In this document: positions 25,960-33,060 of the stretch, in pieces
Layout of the letters: each line of letters opens with the position of its first letter
Position numbering within the stretch: the first letter of the stretch is position 1
DNA from: Bradyrhizobium sp. 141
GTDB taxonomy: Bacteria > Pseudomonadota > Alphaproteobacteria > Rhizobiales > Xanthobacteraceae
NCBI RefSeq assembly: GCF_023074055.1
Contig: NZ_JADPKR010000045.1
Location: 62,001-126,000 of the forward strand
Direction: 5' to 3'
DNA: 64,000 bases
Notes under the pieces: generated by a model
Told to the model about the DNA's origin: nothing
Database searches by the model: none
The model's input: the letters and a program-made list of their open reading frames with translations, nothing else
Program-made: the position numbers and the translations under genes

Positions 25960-26064
25960 GCGACTTGTCCGCCGTAGCTCAAAGAGCGAAGGCGGAAGCG
26001 ACATCCGGGGGAATGCTTCGGCAGCAAAGCCCCGCCCATATCGCTCCGCTCATCCGGGCTATCA
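25960..26064. repeat. CCCGGATG/CATCCGGG repeat copy
   Basis: GGCGGAAGCGACATCCGGGG (from 25991) and the complementary CCCGCCCATATCGCTCCGCT plus CATCCGGGCT form an imperfect hairpin; TTGTCCGCCGTAGCTC precedes it. Confidence 0.6.
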
Positions 26065-26086
26065 ACCAGCTACGCTCTACGCTCGC

Positions 26087-26593
26087 TCACCGTATCTCGC
26101 TCATCGTCACCTCCGCCGCGATCCCCGTCAGCTCGGGCTCTTGCGGCGCAAGCTCCTCATAGGAAGATGGGCCAACCGAGACTTCAGTCATTCTGCGTTT
26201 GACCTGTTCGCAGGTCTTGCGCACGTCTTCGGTGAACAGCGCGCATTCTTCGATGCGCTTGAATATCTTCCGTCCCTCTTCACGATACCCCGCCGCCGTT
26301 TCTCGCATGAAGGCGATCGCATCATGAACCTGGGCCGTCAGCGCCTCGCATTTTTGCGCCGCGTCGATCAACTCGGTGCCCATGGCCTCGATCTCTTTTG
26401 CAGCGGACTCATAGTCGCGAACGACCGCTTCTGCGCTGAGCGCACCGACGCGCGACACGCCCGCGGTGTGCTCGACATAATCAGGCAGATTAATTGAAGT
26501 AATGGAGCTCCCCGACCGGATCGACGTGATGTCCGCTTCGAGTTGGACCAAATTCACTCCGTCCCGTCTGTGCAATTGTTCGACACTTGCCAT
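26087..26593 (-). CDS. hypothetical helical protein
   Basis: A 168-residue soluble protein with GGGAGGATCAGTC before the ATG at 26593. No signal peptide or membrane segment. It is predominantly helical with heptad-like stretches (VRDYESAAKEIEAMGTELID and AGYREEGRKIFKRIEECALF), which resembles methyl-accepting or coiled-coil cytoplasmic proteins but lacks a signalling hairpin. I do not recognise the family. Conserved-looking composition and the ribosome site support it as real. Confidence 0.6.
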   Translation of the reverse strand: MASVEQLHRRDGVNLVQLEADITSIRSGSSITSINLPDYVEHTAGVSRVGALSAEAVVRDYESAAKEIEAMGTELIDAAQKCEALTAQVHDAIAFMRETAAGYREEGRKIFKRIEECALFTEDVRKTCEQVKRRMTEVSVGPSSYEELAPQEPELTGIAAEVTMSEIR

Positions 26594-26778
26594 GACTGAT
26601 CCTCCCGATACGCGCCCAGAACCCCAAACAGCATTGGGTTTATTACGGGGATAAGTGTCGTTCTACCTCAATGTATCCTTGACAGTCTCCGCTTTGCCAT
26701 TTTTTCCCATCGTCAACTCCGCACGCAGGGATAACGAGCCATCAAACTTCAACTTGTCCGCGTACCGGATGGAGGACC

Positions 26779-27060
26779 TCACCACCAATACGGCCAGCGC
26801 CATCCTTCATAGCGCACATATGACGGCACCAGCGGCGGGCCGTAGGGATCGACCCGGTCATCCTCCGGGCGATAACGATAGCGTGGAACGACATTGTAAT
26901 CCCACGGCGTCGGTCTCAGCACGGGTGCAGTGACGATGAGCCGCTCTTGCGGTGCGCGAACGACGACGGCTTTGCGCGTGCGGGCTTCGGCGCCTGATGT
27001 TGCAAGGCTGCACAGCACCAGGGCGGTTCCGAGTGCACAGGCGACGGTCATTTTTGTCAT
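26779..27060 (-). CDS. small secreted Tyr/Pro-rich protein
   Basis: A 93-residue protein; AAGGAG lies about 8 bp upstream of ATG 27060. A signal peptide (MTKMTVACALGTALVLCSLA, cleaved near SGAEA) leads to a short mature protein with VPRYRYRPEDDRVDPYGPPL and a C-terminal GWRWPYWW. Likely periplasmic. No known domain. Aromatic C-termini of this type are common in small envelope proteins of Bradyrhizobium. Confidence 0.65.
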   Translation of the reverse strand: MTKMTVACALGTALVLCSLATSGAEARTRKAVVVRAPQERLIVTAPVLRPTPWDYNVVPRYRYRPEDDRVDPYGPPLVPSYVRYEGWRWPYWW

Positions 27061-27170
27061 GCGGCGGTCTCCTTCCCGCCAAGAGTGCAAAAGGACGCGA
27101 GGCAAGGCAAGCGAATTTCGCGCGAGATTCTTCCGCGGCCATCCTTCGAGACGCCCGCTTCAGCGGGCGC

Positions 27171-27247
27171 AGCCCGGATGAGCGAAGCGACATCCGGGGA
27201 TATGGTGTGGCAACAAAGTCCCGGATATCGCTTCGCTCATCCGGGCT
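27171..27247. repeat. CCCGGATG/CATCCGGG repeat, best copy
   Basis: AGCCCGGATGAGCGAAGCGA plus CATCCGGG (27171-27198) pairs with the inverted arm at 27220-27247: 28 bp arms with one mismatch and a 21 bp loop. Confidence 0.8.
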
Positions 27248-27255
27248 ACGAGAAC

Positions 27256-27792
27256 TCACGCCGCGTCGACGTCCTCAGGCACGGGCCCCGCAACGAGCCC
27301 GTCGAGACCGACCATCAGCAAATCGGCGATGTGCATCAGCTGGTACAGCGGAATGTCCGCCTCGCCGTTCTCGGCCAGTGCTACGAAGGCCGGCGTGACA
27401 CTGAGACGCTCGGCGAGCTGGCCTTGCGTGTAGCCGCGGGTCTCGCGCGCGGCCTTGACGCGCGCGCCGATCCCGAGCCGGTGCCGGGCCTGCTCGTCCG
27501 CGGTCATCATGGCCGCCTGCTCGTCCACGCTCGCATAGCCCTCCACGAACGCGCTGCCGATCAGCCTCTCCTTGCGCCAGGCGACGCGGCAGGCCTTGCG
27601 CAGGCCGCTCGAGAAGATCAGCGAAAACTCCTCCGCGACCCATGCCGAGCTGTTGAGAGCCAGACGCGCGCCGGTGCCGGAGACATCGCGGATCGTGCAG
27701 GGCACGCTGACGATGCTGCCGGTGCCGTTGTCGAATTCGACCATGCCGGTCCGCAACGTGTGATGCCTGACGGCGGCGCGATGATCGCTCAT
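27256..27792 (-). CDS. PilZ domain fused to an XRE-type helix-turn-helix
   Basis: A 178-residue protein with GGGAGC before ATG 27792. Residues ~1-95 look like PilZ: an Arg-rich start (RAAVRHHTLRTGMVEF) followed by IRDVSGTGARLAL, matching the RxxxR and D/NxSxxG c-di-GMP-binding motifs. Residues ~105-165 form a Cro/C1 helix-turn-helix (RVKAARETRGYTQGQLAERL, then SVTPAFVALAENG). If both domains are active, this would be a transcription factor directly controlled by c-di-GMP. Monocistronic. Domain calls are by eye; the PilZ call is the less certain one. Confidence 0.72.
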   Translation of the reverse strand: MSDHRAAVRHHTLRTGMVEFDNGTGSIVSVPCTIRDVSGTGARLALNSSAWVAEEFSLIFSSGLRKACRVAWRKERLIGSAFVEGYASVDEQAAMMTADEQARHRLGIGARVKAARETRGYTQGQLAERLSVTPAFVALAENGEADIPLYQLMHIADLLMVGLDGLVAGPVPEDVDAA

Positions 27793-27971
27793 GACAGCTC
27801 CCGAAAGCTTGCAGCGGCGTCGAATGCAGGTCGACGCCGCCGTGATCGGAGCACGCTAGTGCAGAATTTTTCCGCGATCCCTAAACTTGCCGTGGCTCGG
27901 CCGGGACACGCTTCTATGGTAAAGGATGCGTCACCTGCTTCTTCAATGCGCCCACGGCGCCGCCGAAGTAA

Positions 27972-27996
27972 TTCCGCTTCGCTCATCCGGGCTACT
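27972..27996. repeat. half copy of CATCCGGGCTAC repeat
   Basis: TTCCGCTTCGCTCATCCGGG followed by CTACT matches one arm of the dispersed palindrome. Confidence 0.5.
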
Positions 27997-28010
27997 AAAT
28001 TGGCCCCGAA

Positions 28011-28415
28011 CTACGAACTTTCAAGCAGCGCGTCATACCCCTGCTCGCTGAACGCCAGCAGACAGAACCCGTGCCCGAACGGATCGGCCAGCATCGCGAT
28101 CCGGCCATAGGGCGCATCGCACGCCGCCACCTCCAGGATCGCGCCGGCGCCCAGCGCGCGTTCGAGGGCAGCATCGACATCATCGACGACGACGTCGATA
28201 TGCACGGGCGTCCAGTGCCGCTCGTAGCGGCGGCGGTCGCTGCCGGCGCCCAGCGTTCCGGCCTTCTTGGTCAAGAGATAGACCGGCGCGGGCCAGCCGA
28301 GCAGCTCGATGAAATCGGTGCCGAAGCGGCGGCCGACCCTGAGGCCGAAGGCTTCGGTGTAGAAGCTGGTGGCTTGCGCGACGTCGGGGACGTCGATGTT
28401 GAGAAGGAAGGTCAT
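28011..28415 (-). CDS. VOC family (glyoxalase/bleomycin resistance-like) protein
   Basis: A 134-residue protein starting MTFLLNIDVPDVAQATSFYT. The vicinal oxygen chelate fold is suggested by paired beta-alpha-beta units: FYTEAFGLRVGRRFG in the first half, and HIDVVVDDVDAALERALGAG plus ADPFGHGFCLLAF in the second. Potential metal ligands (His, Glu) are present but substrate is not predictable; roles include glyoxalase, dioxygenase and antibiotic binding. ATG 28415 is preferred because upstream residues are non-conserved. It lies between two dispersed repeats. Confidence 0.75.
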   Translation of the reverse strand: MTFLLNIDVPDVAQATSFYTEAFGLRVGRRFGTDFIELLGWPAPVYLLTKKAGTLGAGSDRRRYERHWTPVHIDVVVDDVDAALERALGAGAILEVAACDAPYGRIAMLADPFGHGFCLLAFSEQGYDALLESS

Positions 28416-28448
28416 GTCGAACTCGCTGTCCGGTTGCGCGGCGAAAAT

Positions 28449-28490
28449 AGCCCGGATGGAGCGCAAGCGTAATCCGGGATGATGCCGCAC
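28449..28490. repeat. TAGCCCGGATGGAGCGC repeat copy
   Basis: TAGCCCGGATGGAGCGCAAG, then CGTAATCCGGGATGATGCCG and CAC: nearly identical over more than 40 bp to 35232-35278. Confidence 0.65.
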
Positions 28491-28605
28491 GCTCAGTCGG
28501 CGGGTTCCGCTGACGCTCCACCTGCGCTACGTAGGACTCTCCTCGTCACCGGACGAGCGCCAGCATGACATCATGCCACTGTTTTGCCCGACGGGTCAAA
28601 TGATA

Positions 28606-28620
28606 TTCGGTATTACCGAA
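28606..28620. promoter_or_regulatory. perfect 15 bp palindrome, operator candidate
   Basis: TTCGGTATTACCGAA: 7 bp arms around a single T, in an AT-richer stretch about 250 bp upstream of the zinc-ribbon gene. The binding factor is unknown. Confidence 0.35.
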
Positions 28621-28868
28621 ATACAGCAGCCTTATCAAGGCCGTGTCTACTGTGCATGGGGTTGTTTTCGAGATTTGATATAGGGCGCCCTCACGTGCCT
28701 CTCAGGCTGCTCAGCGTGATCCTCGTTGCGCTGTTTCGGTGATATCGCACCGGCAGGCGATGGCGGCGCGAGTTGTCGGCAGCTTTCCCTTGCTTTCCTG
28801 TTCCCCGCCCCTACGGTCGCGCCGCGAACCAAGCGTTGAGACGAGAAAAGGGTTAGACGAGACTTGCC

Positions 28869-29219
28869 ATGACCGACACGATGAAATGCCCCGCCTGCAA
28901 CTCCGAGCACGCCTATCAGGACCGCGGTCTCTGGGTCTGCCCGGAATGCGGCCATGAATGGAGCGGTACGGCGGAGACGGCCGCGGATGCGTCGCAGGAC
29001 GCCGGCGTGCGCGATGCCAACGGCAATGTGCTCGCTGACGGCGACAGCGTCATCGTGATCAAGGATCTCAAGATCAAGGGCTCCTCCTCGGTCGTGAAAG
29101 GCGGCACCAAGGTGCGCAACGTCCGTCTCCAGGACGCCAGCGACGGACACAACATCGCCTGCAAGATCGACGGCATCGGCGCGATGAATCTGAAGTCGGA
29201 GTTCGTGAGGAAGGCGTAG
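28869..29219 (+). CDS. yjdM: zinc-ribbon protein of the PhnA/YjdM family
   Basis: A 116-residue protein. The N-terminal zinc ribbon uses Cys7, Cys10, Cys24 and Cys27 (MKCPACNS and [10 protein letters not shown]). The C-terminal PhnA domain includes [40 protein letters not shown] and [12 protein letters not shown]. These proteins were named from the E. coli phn region, but their role in phosphonate use is unproven. The family is very conserved in sequence and length. Monocistronic. Confidence 0.9.
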   Translation: MTDTMKCPACNSEHAYQDRGLWVCPECGHEWSGTAETAADASQDAGVRDANGNVLADGDSVIVIKDLKIKGSSSVVKGGTKVRNVRLQDASDGHNIACKIDGIGAMNLKSEFVRKA

Positions 29220-29421
29220 CCGCGAGGCAGCCTGCGCGTCGCGGCCCTCGGCGCTCGCGGGTTGCTGCGCCGGAACACACGATGTTCTTATCCCTGTCGC
29301 AAATCTGTGTAAGCCTGGCAGGCGCCGGGCAGGCGTTTGTAGCGCGTATCTATTTTTTTCAACCCGGGGCTGGCTTGCAGGGTTACCTGTTCGATTGCAT
29401 CACAGGCTTTTCAGACTTCAG

Positions 29422-29446
29422 CGGCCGCCCTCTGGGCGGCCTTCCT
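29422..29446. terminator. terminator-like hairpin
   Basis: GGCCGCCC (29422-29429), loop TCT, GGGCGGCC (29433-29440), then TTCCTGTTTT. It lies between the zinc-ribbon gene and the end of the EamA gene and probably ends one or both. The rest of 29220-29474 shows no gene. Confidence 0.6.
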
Positions 29447-29474
29447 GTTTTACGCGCGTCAATTACACGGCGAT

Positions 29475-30395
29475 CTACCGCTGCCGCTGCGCCAGGTAAA
29501 ACCCGCACAGCACCGTCACGAGGCCCGCGGCCTGCAAGAGCGTCGGCGGCTCGCCAAGCAGCAGCCAGCCGGTGAGCAGCGTCAGCGCCGGCACGCAGGC
29601 CGGAAACACCGCGGCGCGCGCGACGCCGAGGCGCTGGACCGAGACGGCGAACAGATAGAGCGCGGCGGGGCCGGCGAGCACGCCCTGCGCCAGCGCCTGG
29701 ATGGCGTTCTCGGTGATGCCGATCGCCGCAACATGGGCGAGGCCGACGGTTGCGATGTAGACCGGCAGCAGCAGCAGCGACAGCACGTTGATGACCAGCG
29801 CGGCCGAGACGGCGGAGACGCGCCAGTGCCGCAGAGCTGCGCCGAAGCCGGCGAACATCAATCCCGTCAGCACGAAGATCAGATCGCCCAGCACGCCGTC
29901 GGCACCGATATGGCCGATCGATTCCGCGCCGATAACGCCGAGGCCGCCGACGATGACGATCGCGCCGGCAAGGCGCGAGGCGGAGATATGCTCCTTCAGC
30001 ACCACCGCCGCGAGCAGCAGACCGCCGAGCGTGGCGCAAGAGGGCTGGATCACGCTGCCATGGCCGAGCGGCACGAACAGAAAGCCGGTGTAGGAGATCA
30101 GCGACATCACGGGGCCGCCGAGCACCATCAGCACAAGGCCCCTGCTCCAGCCGATGCCGCAGAGATCGCCGATGCCGGCGCGCAGCACCAGCGGCAGGAA
30201 CGCGATCCCCGACCAGACATAGCGATGCACCAGCAGATCGACCGGCGTGAAGCCGACCTTGAGCCCATGCCGCGTGCCGGCAAAGCCGAGCGCCCAGAAC
30301 AGCGCCGCGGCAAGGCCGCAGACCACGCCGAGCAGTGCCGGCGCTGCATCGTTGTTCTGAGAAAGAGCGTCAGCGCCGCTCGTCCGCTGATCCAT
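29475..30395 (-). CDS. EamA/DMT-family transporter
   Basis: A 306-residue ten-helix membrane protein; AAGG lies 8 bp before ATG 30395. Two EamA halves: ALLGVVCGLAAALFWALGFA in the first, VLGDLIFVLTGLMFAGFGAA in the second. Conserved elements include VLGGPVMSLISYTGFLF and CVPALTLLTGWLLLGEPPT. It is an inner membrane exporter or permease of small metabolites; the substrate is unknown. It shares only the fold with the EamA protein at 13622-14518. Flanked by a terminator and a dispersed repeat. Confidence 0.87.
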   Translation of the reverse strand: MDQRTSGADALSQNNDAAPALLGVVCGLAAALFWALGFAGTRHGLKVGFTPVDLLVHRYVWSGIAFLPLVLRAGIGDLCGIGWSRGLVLMVLGGPVMSLISYTGFLFVPLGHGSVIQPSCATLGGLLLAAVVLKEHISASRLAGAIVIVGGLGVIGAESIGHIGADGVLGDLIFVLTGLMFAGFGAALRHWRVSAVSAALVINVLSLLLLPVYIATVGLAHVAAIGITENAIQALAQGVLAGPAALYLFAVSVQRLGVARAAVFPACVPALTLLTGWLLLGEPPTLLQAAGLVTVLCGFYLAQRQR

Positions 30396-30480
30396 GGGAT
30401 CAAGCCTTATGTCAGCGCGCCGATCGGCTCAACCCACGCGGCTGCAGGGCTGGCACGCGAGGGAATACAAGGACTCCGGT

Positions 30481-30552
30481 GCCCGCATGAGCGCAGCGAC
30501 ATGCGGGACTCACCTCGCCACCTTCCCGGATATCGCTGCGCTCATCCGGGCT
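30481..30552. repeat. CCCGGATG/CATCCGGG repeat copy
   Basis: GCCCGCATGAGCGCAGCGAC plus ATGCGGGA (30481-30508) pairs imperfectly with the arm ending GCTGCGCTCATCCGGGCT. Left-arm changes (CCGCATG / CATGCGG) compensate each other, indicating that structure is maintained. Confidence 0.7.
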
Positions 30553-30560
30553 ACTGAGCA

Positions 30561-30998
30561 TCACCCTTCCTCGCCAAACACCATCCGCCATCCCTTGCGC
30601 GTATCCATGTATTCCCGCACCTGCTTGATCCGGTCGCCCGCCACCGTAAACACGAAGCAATAGTCGTTCTCGTACGGCTTGCCGCCGGGCAGCGTCGCGC
30701 GCATCCGCTCCTCCACGATCACGACATCGCCGTCGGCATACACGCCGCGGAACGCGATATCGATGTTGGAGAACATCTTGTGCATCTCCTGCGCGATGAA
30801 GCGCGCGATCTCGTGCGGTCCCGTCATGTGGTCGGTGTGATCGAGCGCGACGGCGGTGGCATTGCCCTTCGGCGCGATCCATTCGGCGTCGTCGGTGAAC
30901 AGTGCGGCGATGCGCATCGCATCGCGCGACGAAAAGGTCTTCCACGCATTCAGGACAATATCTTTCGGACTGGACACGATGCGCTCCCCGGTTTGCAT
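30561..30998 (-). CDS. SnoaL-like / NTF2-like family protein
   Basis: A 145-residue soluble protein. ATG 30998 gives MQTGERIVSSPKDIVLNAWK, followed by LFTDDAEWIAPKGNATAVAL, a cone-like beta-sheet region (AFRGVYADGDVVIVEERMRA) and FVFTVAGDRIKQVREYMDT. This matches the nuclear-transport-factor-2/SnoaL fold used by polyketide cyclases, ketosteroid isomerases and many unassigned proteins. Specific function is not predictable. Divergent from the AdaA-like gene, 87 bp apart. Confidence 0.78.
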   Translation of the reverse strand: MQTGERIVSSPKDIVLNAWKTFSSRDAMRIAALFTDDAEWIAPKGNATAVALDHTDHMTGPHEIARFIAQEMHKMFSNIDIAFRGVYADGDVVIVEERMRATLPGGKPYENDYCFVFTVAGDRIKQVREYMDTRKGWRMVFGEEG

Positions 30999-31085
30999 TG
31001 AGGGCCGCCTTCTAGGCCGCGAGGCGCCTTGCGGGCTCGCCACAATCGGACTCGGTCATCCCGCAGGCCTTCCGGCCCCGCCGTC

Positions 31086-31673
31086 ATGCGCTATGATCCG
31101 GCCATGCTGAGCTTCGATGTCTGCAACGCCGCGCGCCTGCGCCGGGATCCCTGCTATGACGGCCGCTTCTTCACGGCCGTGAAGACCACCGGCATCTATT
31201 GCCGTCCGGTCTGTCCGGCCAAGCAGCCGCTGACGCGCAACGTCGCCTATTATCCGACGGCGGCGGCGGCCGAGGCCGACGGCTTCCGGCCATGCCTGCG
31301 CTGCCGTCCCGAAACTGCGCCGTTCTGCCCGGCCTGGAACGGCACGCGCTCCACGGTGGCGCGGGCCATGAAGCTGATCGATGACGGCGCGCTCGACCAA
31401 GGCTCGGTGGTCGACCTCGCGATGCGGCTCGGCATCTCCTCGCGCCATCTGGCACGCCTGTTCGAGCGCCACGTCGGCGCCACGCCTCAGCAGCTCGCCA
31501 GGACGCTGCGCGTCCAGCGCGCCAAGCGTCTGATCGATGCCGGCGACGACAGCATGACCGACATCGCATTTCAGGCCGGCTTCGGCAGCCTGCGCAGGTT
31601 CAACGCCGCCTTCGCCGAACTCTACGGCCGCTCGCCGTCAAGCCTGCGCGCGGTGCGCACGCGGAGGACTTAG
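31086..31673 (+). CDS. adaA: Ada-type methylphosphotriester sensor with AraC domain (AdaA-like)
   Basis: A 195-residue protein from ATG 31086 (31104 is an alternative). The Ada zinc-binding domain has Cys39 and Cys43 in GIYCRPVCPAK and Cys70/Cys73 in FRPCLRCRPE. Cys39 matches the cysteine that accepts the methyl group from DNA phosphotriesters. The AraC domain follows from ~85 (LAMRLGISSRHLARLFERHV, MTDIAFQAGFGSLRRFNAAF). The whole length equals Bacillus AdaA, lacking a methylguanine transferase domain, so it should act as the methylation-activated regulator. No ogt or alkA gene is adjacent; its 3' end overlaps the next small gene by 4 bp. Confidence 0.85.
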   Translation: MRYDPAMLSFDVCNAARLRRDPCYDGRFFTAVKTTGIYCRPVCPAKQPLTRNVAYYPTAAAAEADGFRPCLRCRPETAPFCPAWNGTRSTVARAMKLIDDGALDQGSVVDLAMRLGISSRHLARLFERHVGATPQQLARTLRVQRAKRLIDAGDDSMTDIAFQAGFGSLRRFNAAFAELYGRSPSSLRAVRTRRT

Positions 31674-31816
31674 AAAAATCCCGGGCTGAGATCGAGGCCG
31701 TATGTCAGGCTGAGCACGAACACGAACAGCGCGGCGGCGGCGAACAGAGCGGTGTGCTTGAGAATGAACGCCCGCGGCGAAGCGGTGGCAACAACGGCTT
31801 TCTGCGCAACGGGCAT
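31670..31816 (-). CDS. 48-residue single-pass membrane protein
   Basis: ATG 31816 has GGAGG at 5 bp spacing; the longer in-frame start at 31828 would overlap that site. The product MPVAQKAVVATASPRAFILK is followed by one hydrophobic helix (TALFAAAALFVFVLSLTYGL) and DLSPGFF. Short proteins of this design are common in Bradyrhizobium. Function unknown. Convergent with, and overlapping by 4 bp, the adaA-like gene. Confidence 0.6.
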   Translation of the reverse strand: MPVAQKAVVATASPRAFILKHTALFAAAALFVFVLSLTYGLDLSPGFF

Positions 31817-32160
31817 GACGGCCTCCATTATGATTTCAAAAATTGGCCACAACGATGCGGCCGCCGCATCAAGCAATGCGTTCTGCAAAACAACTGTTAA
31901 AAGGATCACGCCCGTTATGAACGGGCATACATAACCGGCAATTCACGCGAACTTGTTTCGCGGCCGGACTCTCAATCAGCGCATCGGTGTCAATTCATCG
32001 TGCCGAGACATTGCACGATGCGCGCCGGCGCGAGATGCGCGAGGCAGTTTCAACGATCCCTGCACGCGCAATCCGCAAGCGGCGTCGATTTCGAGATTGT
32101 CAGTTGAGGCAGTGGATCCCGCCTCTCCGCGGAACCCATCTGCCGTCACGCGATGTCAGA
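31817..32160. other. intergenic stretch, one small hairpin
   Basis: CGCCCGTT (31910-31917) and AACGGGC (31921-31927) form a short hairpin. The rest holds no supportable gene; it is the probable promoter region of the 48-residue gene. Confidence 0.35.
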
Positions 32161-32415
32161 TCAGCGGGCAGCGCCCGTGGTGACGTCGGCGGTCTTCACC
32201 TTGCGCGGGCTGAGCACCTTCGCCTGGTGGACCGAGGCGACCTTGGTCGGCGCGGCAGCCTGCTGCTCGACATGCGAGGCACCGAGCACGCGAACCTGCA
32301 GGGGCGAGACCGGAAATCCGTTGGTCTCGTAAGTCGGCAGCTCGGCGGCGAAAGCCGCGGTGCTGCCCGCGATCGTCAGGATGGCGGCGGCGATCGACAG
32401 AGTCTTCTTGTTCAT
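32161..32415 (-). CDS. small secreted protein, hypothetical
   Basis: An 84-residue product with CAGGAG before ATG 32415. Signal peptide MNKKTLSIAAAILTIAGSTA with cleavage at AFA-AE. The mature part (LPTYETNGFPVSPLQVRVLG, then a basic tail with VKTADVTTG) resembles small periplasmic proteins of Bradyrhizobium with the PTYExxGFPxSPxQ theme. Function unknown. Two TGTTGCA-type sites lie just upstream. Confidence 0.7.
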   Translation of the reverse strand: MNKKTLSIAAAILTIAGSTAAFAAELPTYETNGFPVSPLQVRVLGASHVEQQAAAPTKVASVHQAKVLSPRKVKTADVTTGAAR

Positions 32416-32462
32416 TGGTAGTGCTCCTGAGTGGAAGAGTCGGAGCATATTTAGGCGCGCTT

Positions 32463-32497
32463 TGCTGCATTGCGACATGTTTTGTTGCATTGCAACA
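32463..32497. promoter_or_regulatory. tandem TGTTGCATTGCAACA-type sites
   Basis: TGTTGCATTGCAACA (32483-32497) is a palindrome with 7 bp arms around T. TGCTGCATTGCGACA (32463-32477) is the same motif with two changes, 20 bp away (two helical turns). They lie 48-82 bp upstream of the secreted-protein start. TGC-rich sites of this kind resemble those described for the PHB regulator PhaR; that link is inference. Confidence 0.5.
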
Positions 32498-32587
32498 GCG
32501 CGCGCAGTGCATGGCGATATGTTTAATACGTACAAGGCGTTGGCCGAATCACGGTCGGCCGCGACATGACGGTTTTATAGATAGAGC

Positions 32588-32791
32588 TCAGCCACCGAGC
32601 ACGTTGCCCCAGCCATCGAACAGATAGGCCTTCCAGGCCACGGATCCGTCGTCGCCTGTGCGGCTGGCCCGCCGGTAATCATCGGCCTGATCAGCAGTCC
32701 AGGTGATGATCGTGTCCGTGAGGCGATCGTGCAGGATGGCGGGCTCGGTGGGATCGAAGGCGTCCATGGGGCGAAGTGAGGAATGCGTCAT
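32588..32791 (-). CDS. hypothetical small protein
   Basis: A 67-residue acidic soluble protein, MTHSSLRPMDAFDPTEPAIL, then HDRLTDTIITWTADQADDYR and AYLFDGWGNVLGG. No signal peptide. The WTxxQADDYRR and LFDGWGN features look like a conserved small rhizobial protein, but I do not know its role. ATG 32791 is chosen because residues further upstream are Cys/Arg-rich and implausible. Divergent from the peptidase gene. Confidence 0.55.
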   Translation of the reverse strand: MTHSSLRPMDAFDPTEPAILHDRLTDTIITWTADQADDYRRASRTGDDGSVAWKAYLFDGWGNVLGG

Positions 32792-33060
32792 GGGCGACCA
32801 AACGCGCCAGCCGCAACAAAGTTGCGCCACGCGTGGGGCAAGTTTCGCCCTCGGAACCACAATGGAACCTGCGTTGCAGCTCAGCAACACCTCCCCGAAA
32901 AGCCCGTTTTCGCCGATTTGTGCCATTGCGCCGCCACACCGTCACCCGAACAATCGAGGTGCTGCGTGCCTTTCCGTGCAAGACTGTTTTCGTCAGACTG
33001 TTTGCATCATCGCTGTCCGGGCAAGACGGGTTCGGGCAGAACCGTTTGGAGGCAGGGATC

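Larger units (their letters stand above)
28416..28868. other. intergenic region with repeat and palindrome
   Basis: Contains a dispersed repeat at 28449-28490 and the palindrome at 28606-28620. No gene can be supported in the remaining sequence. Confidence 0.5.
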
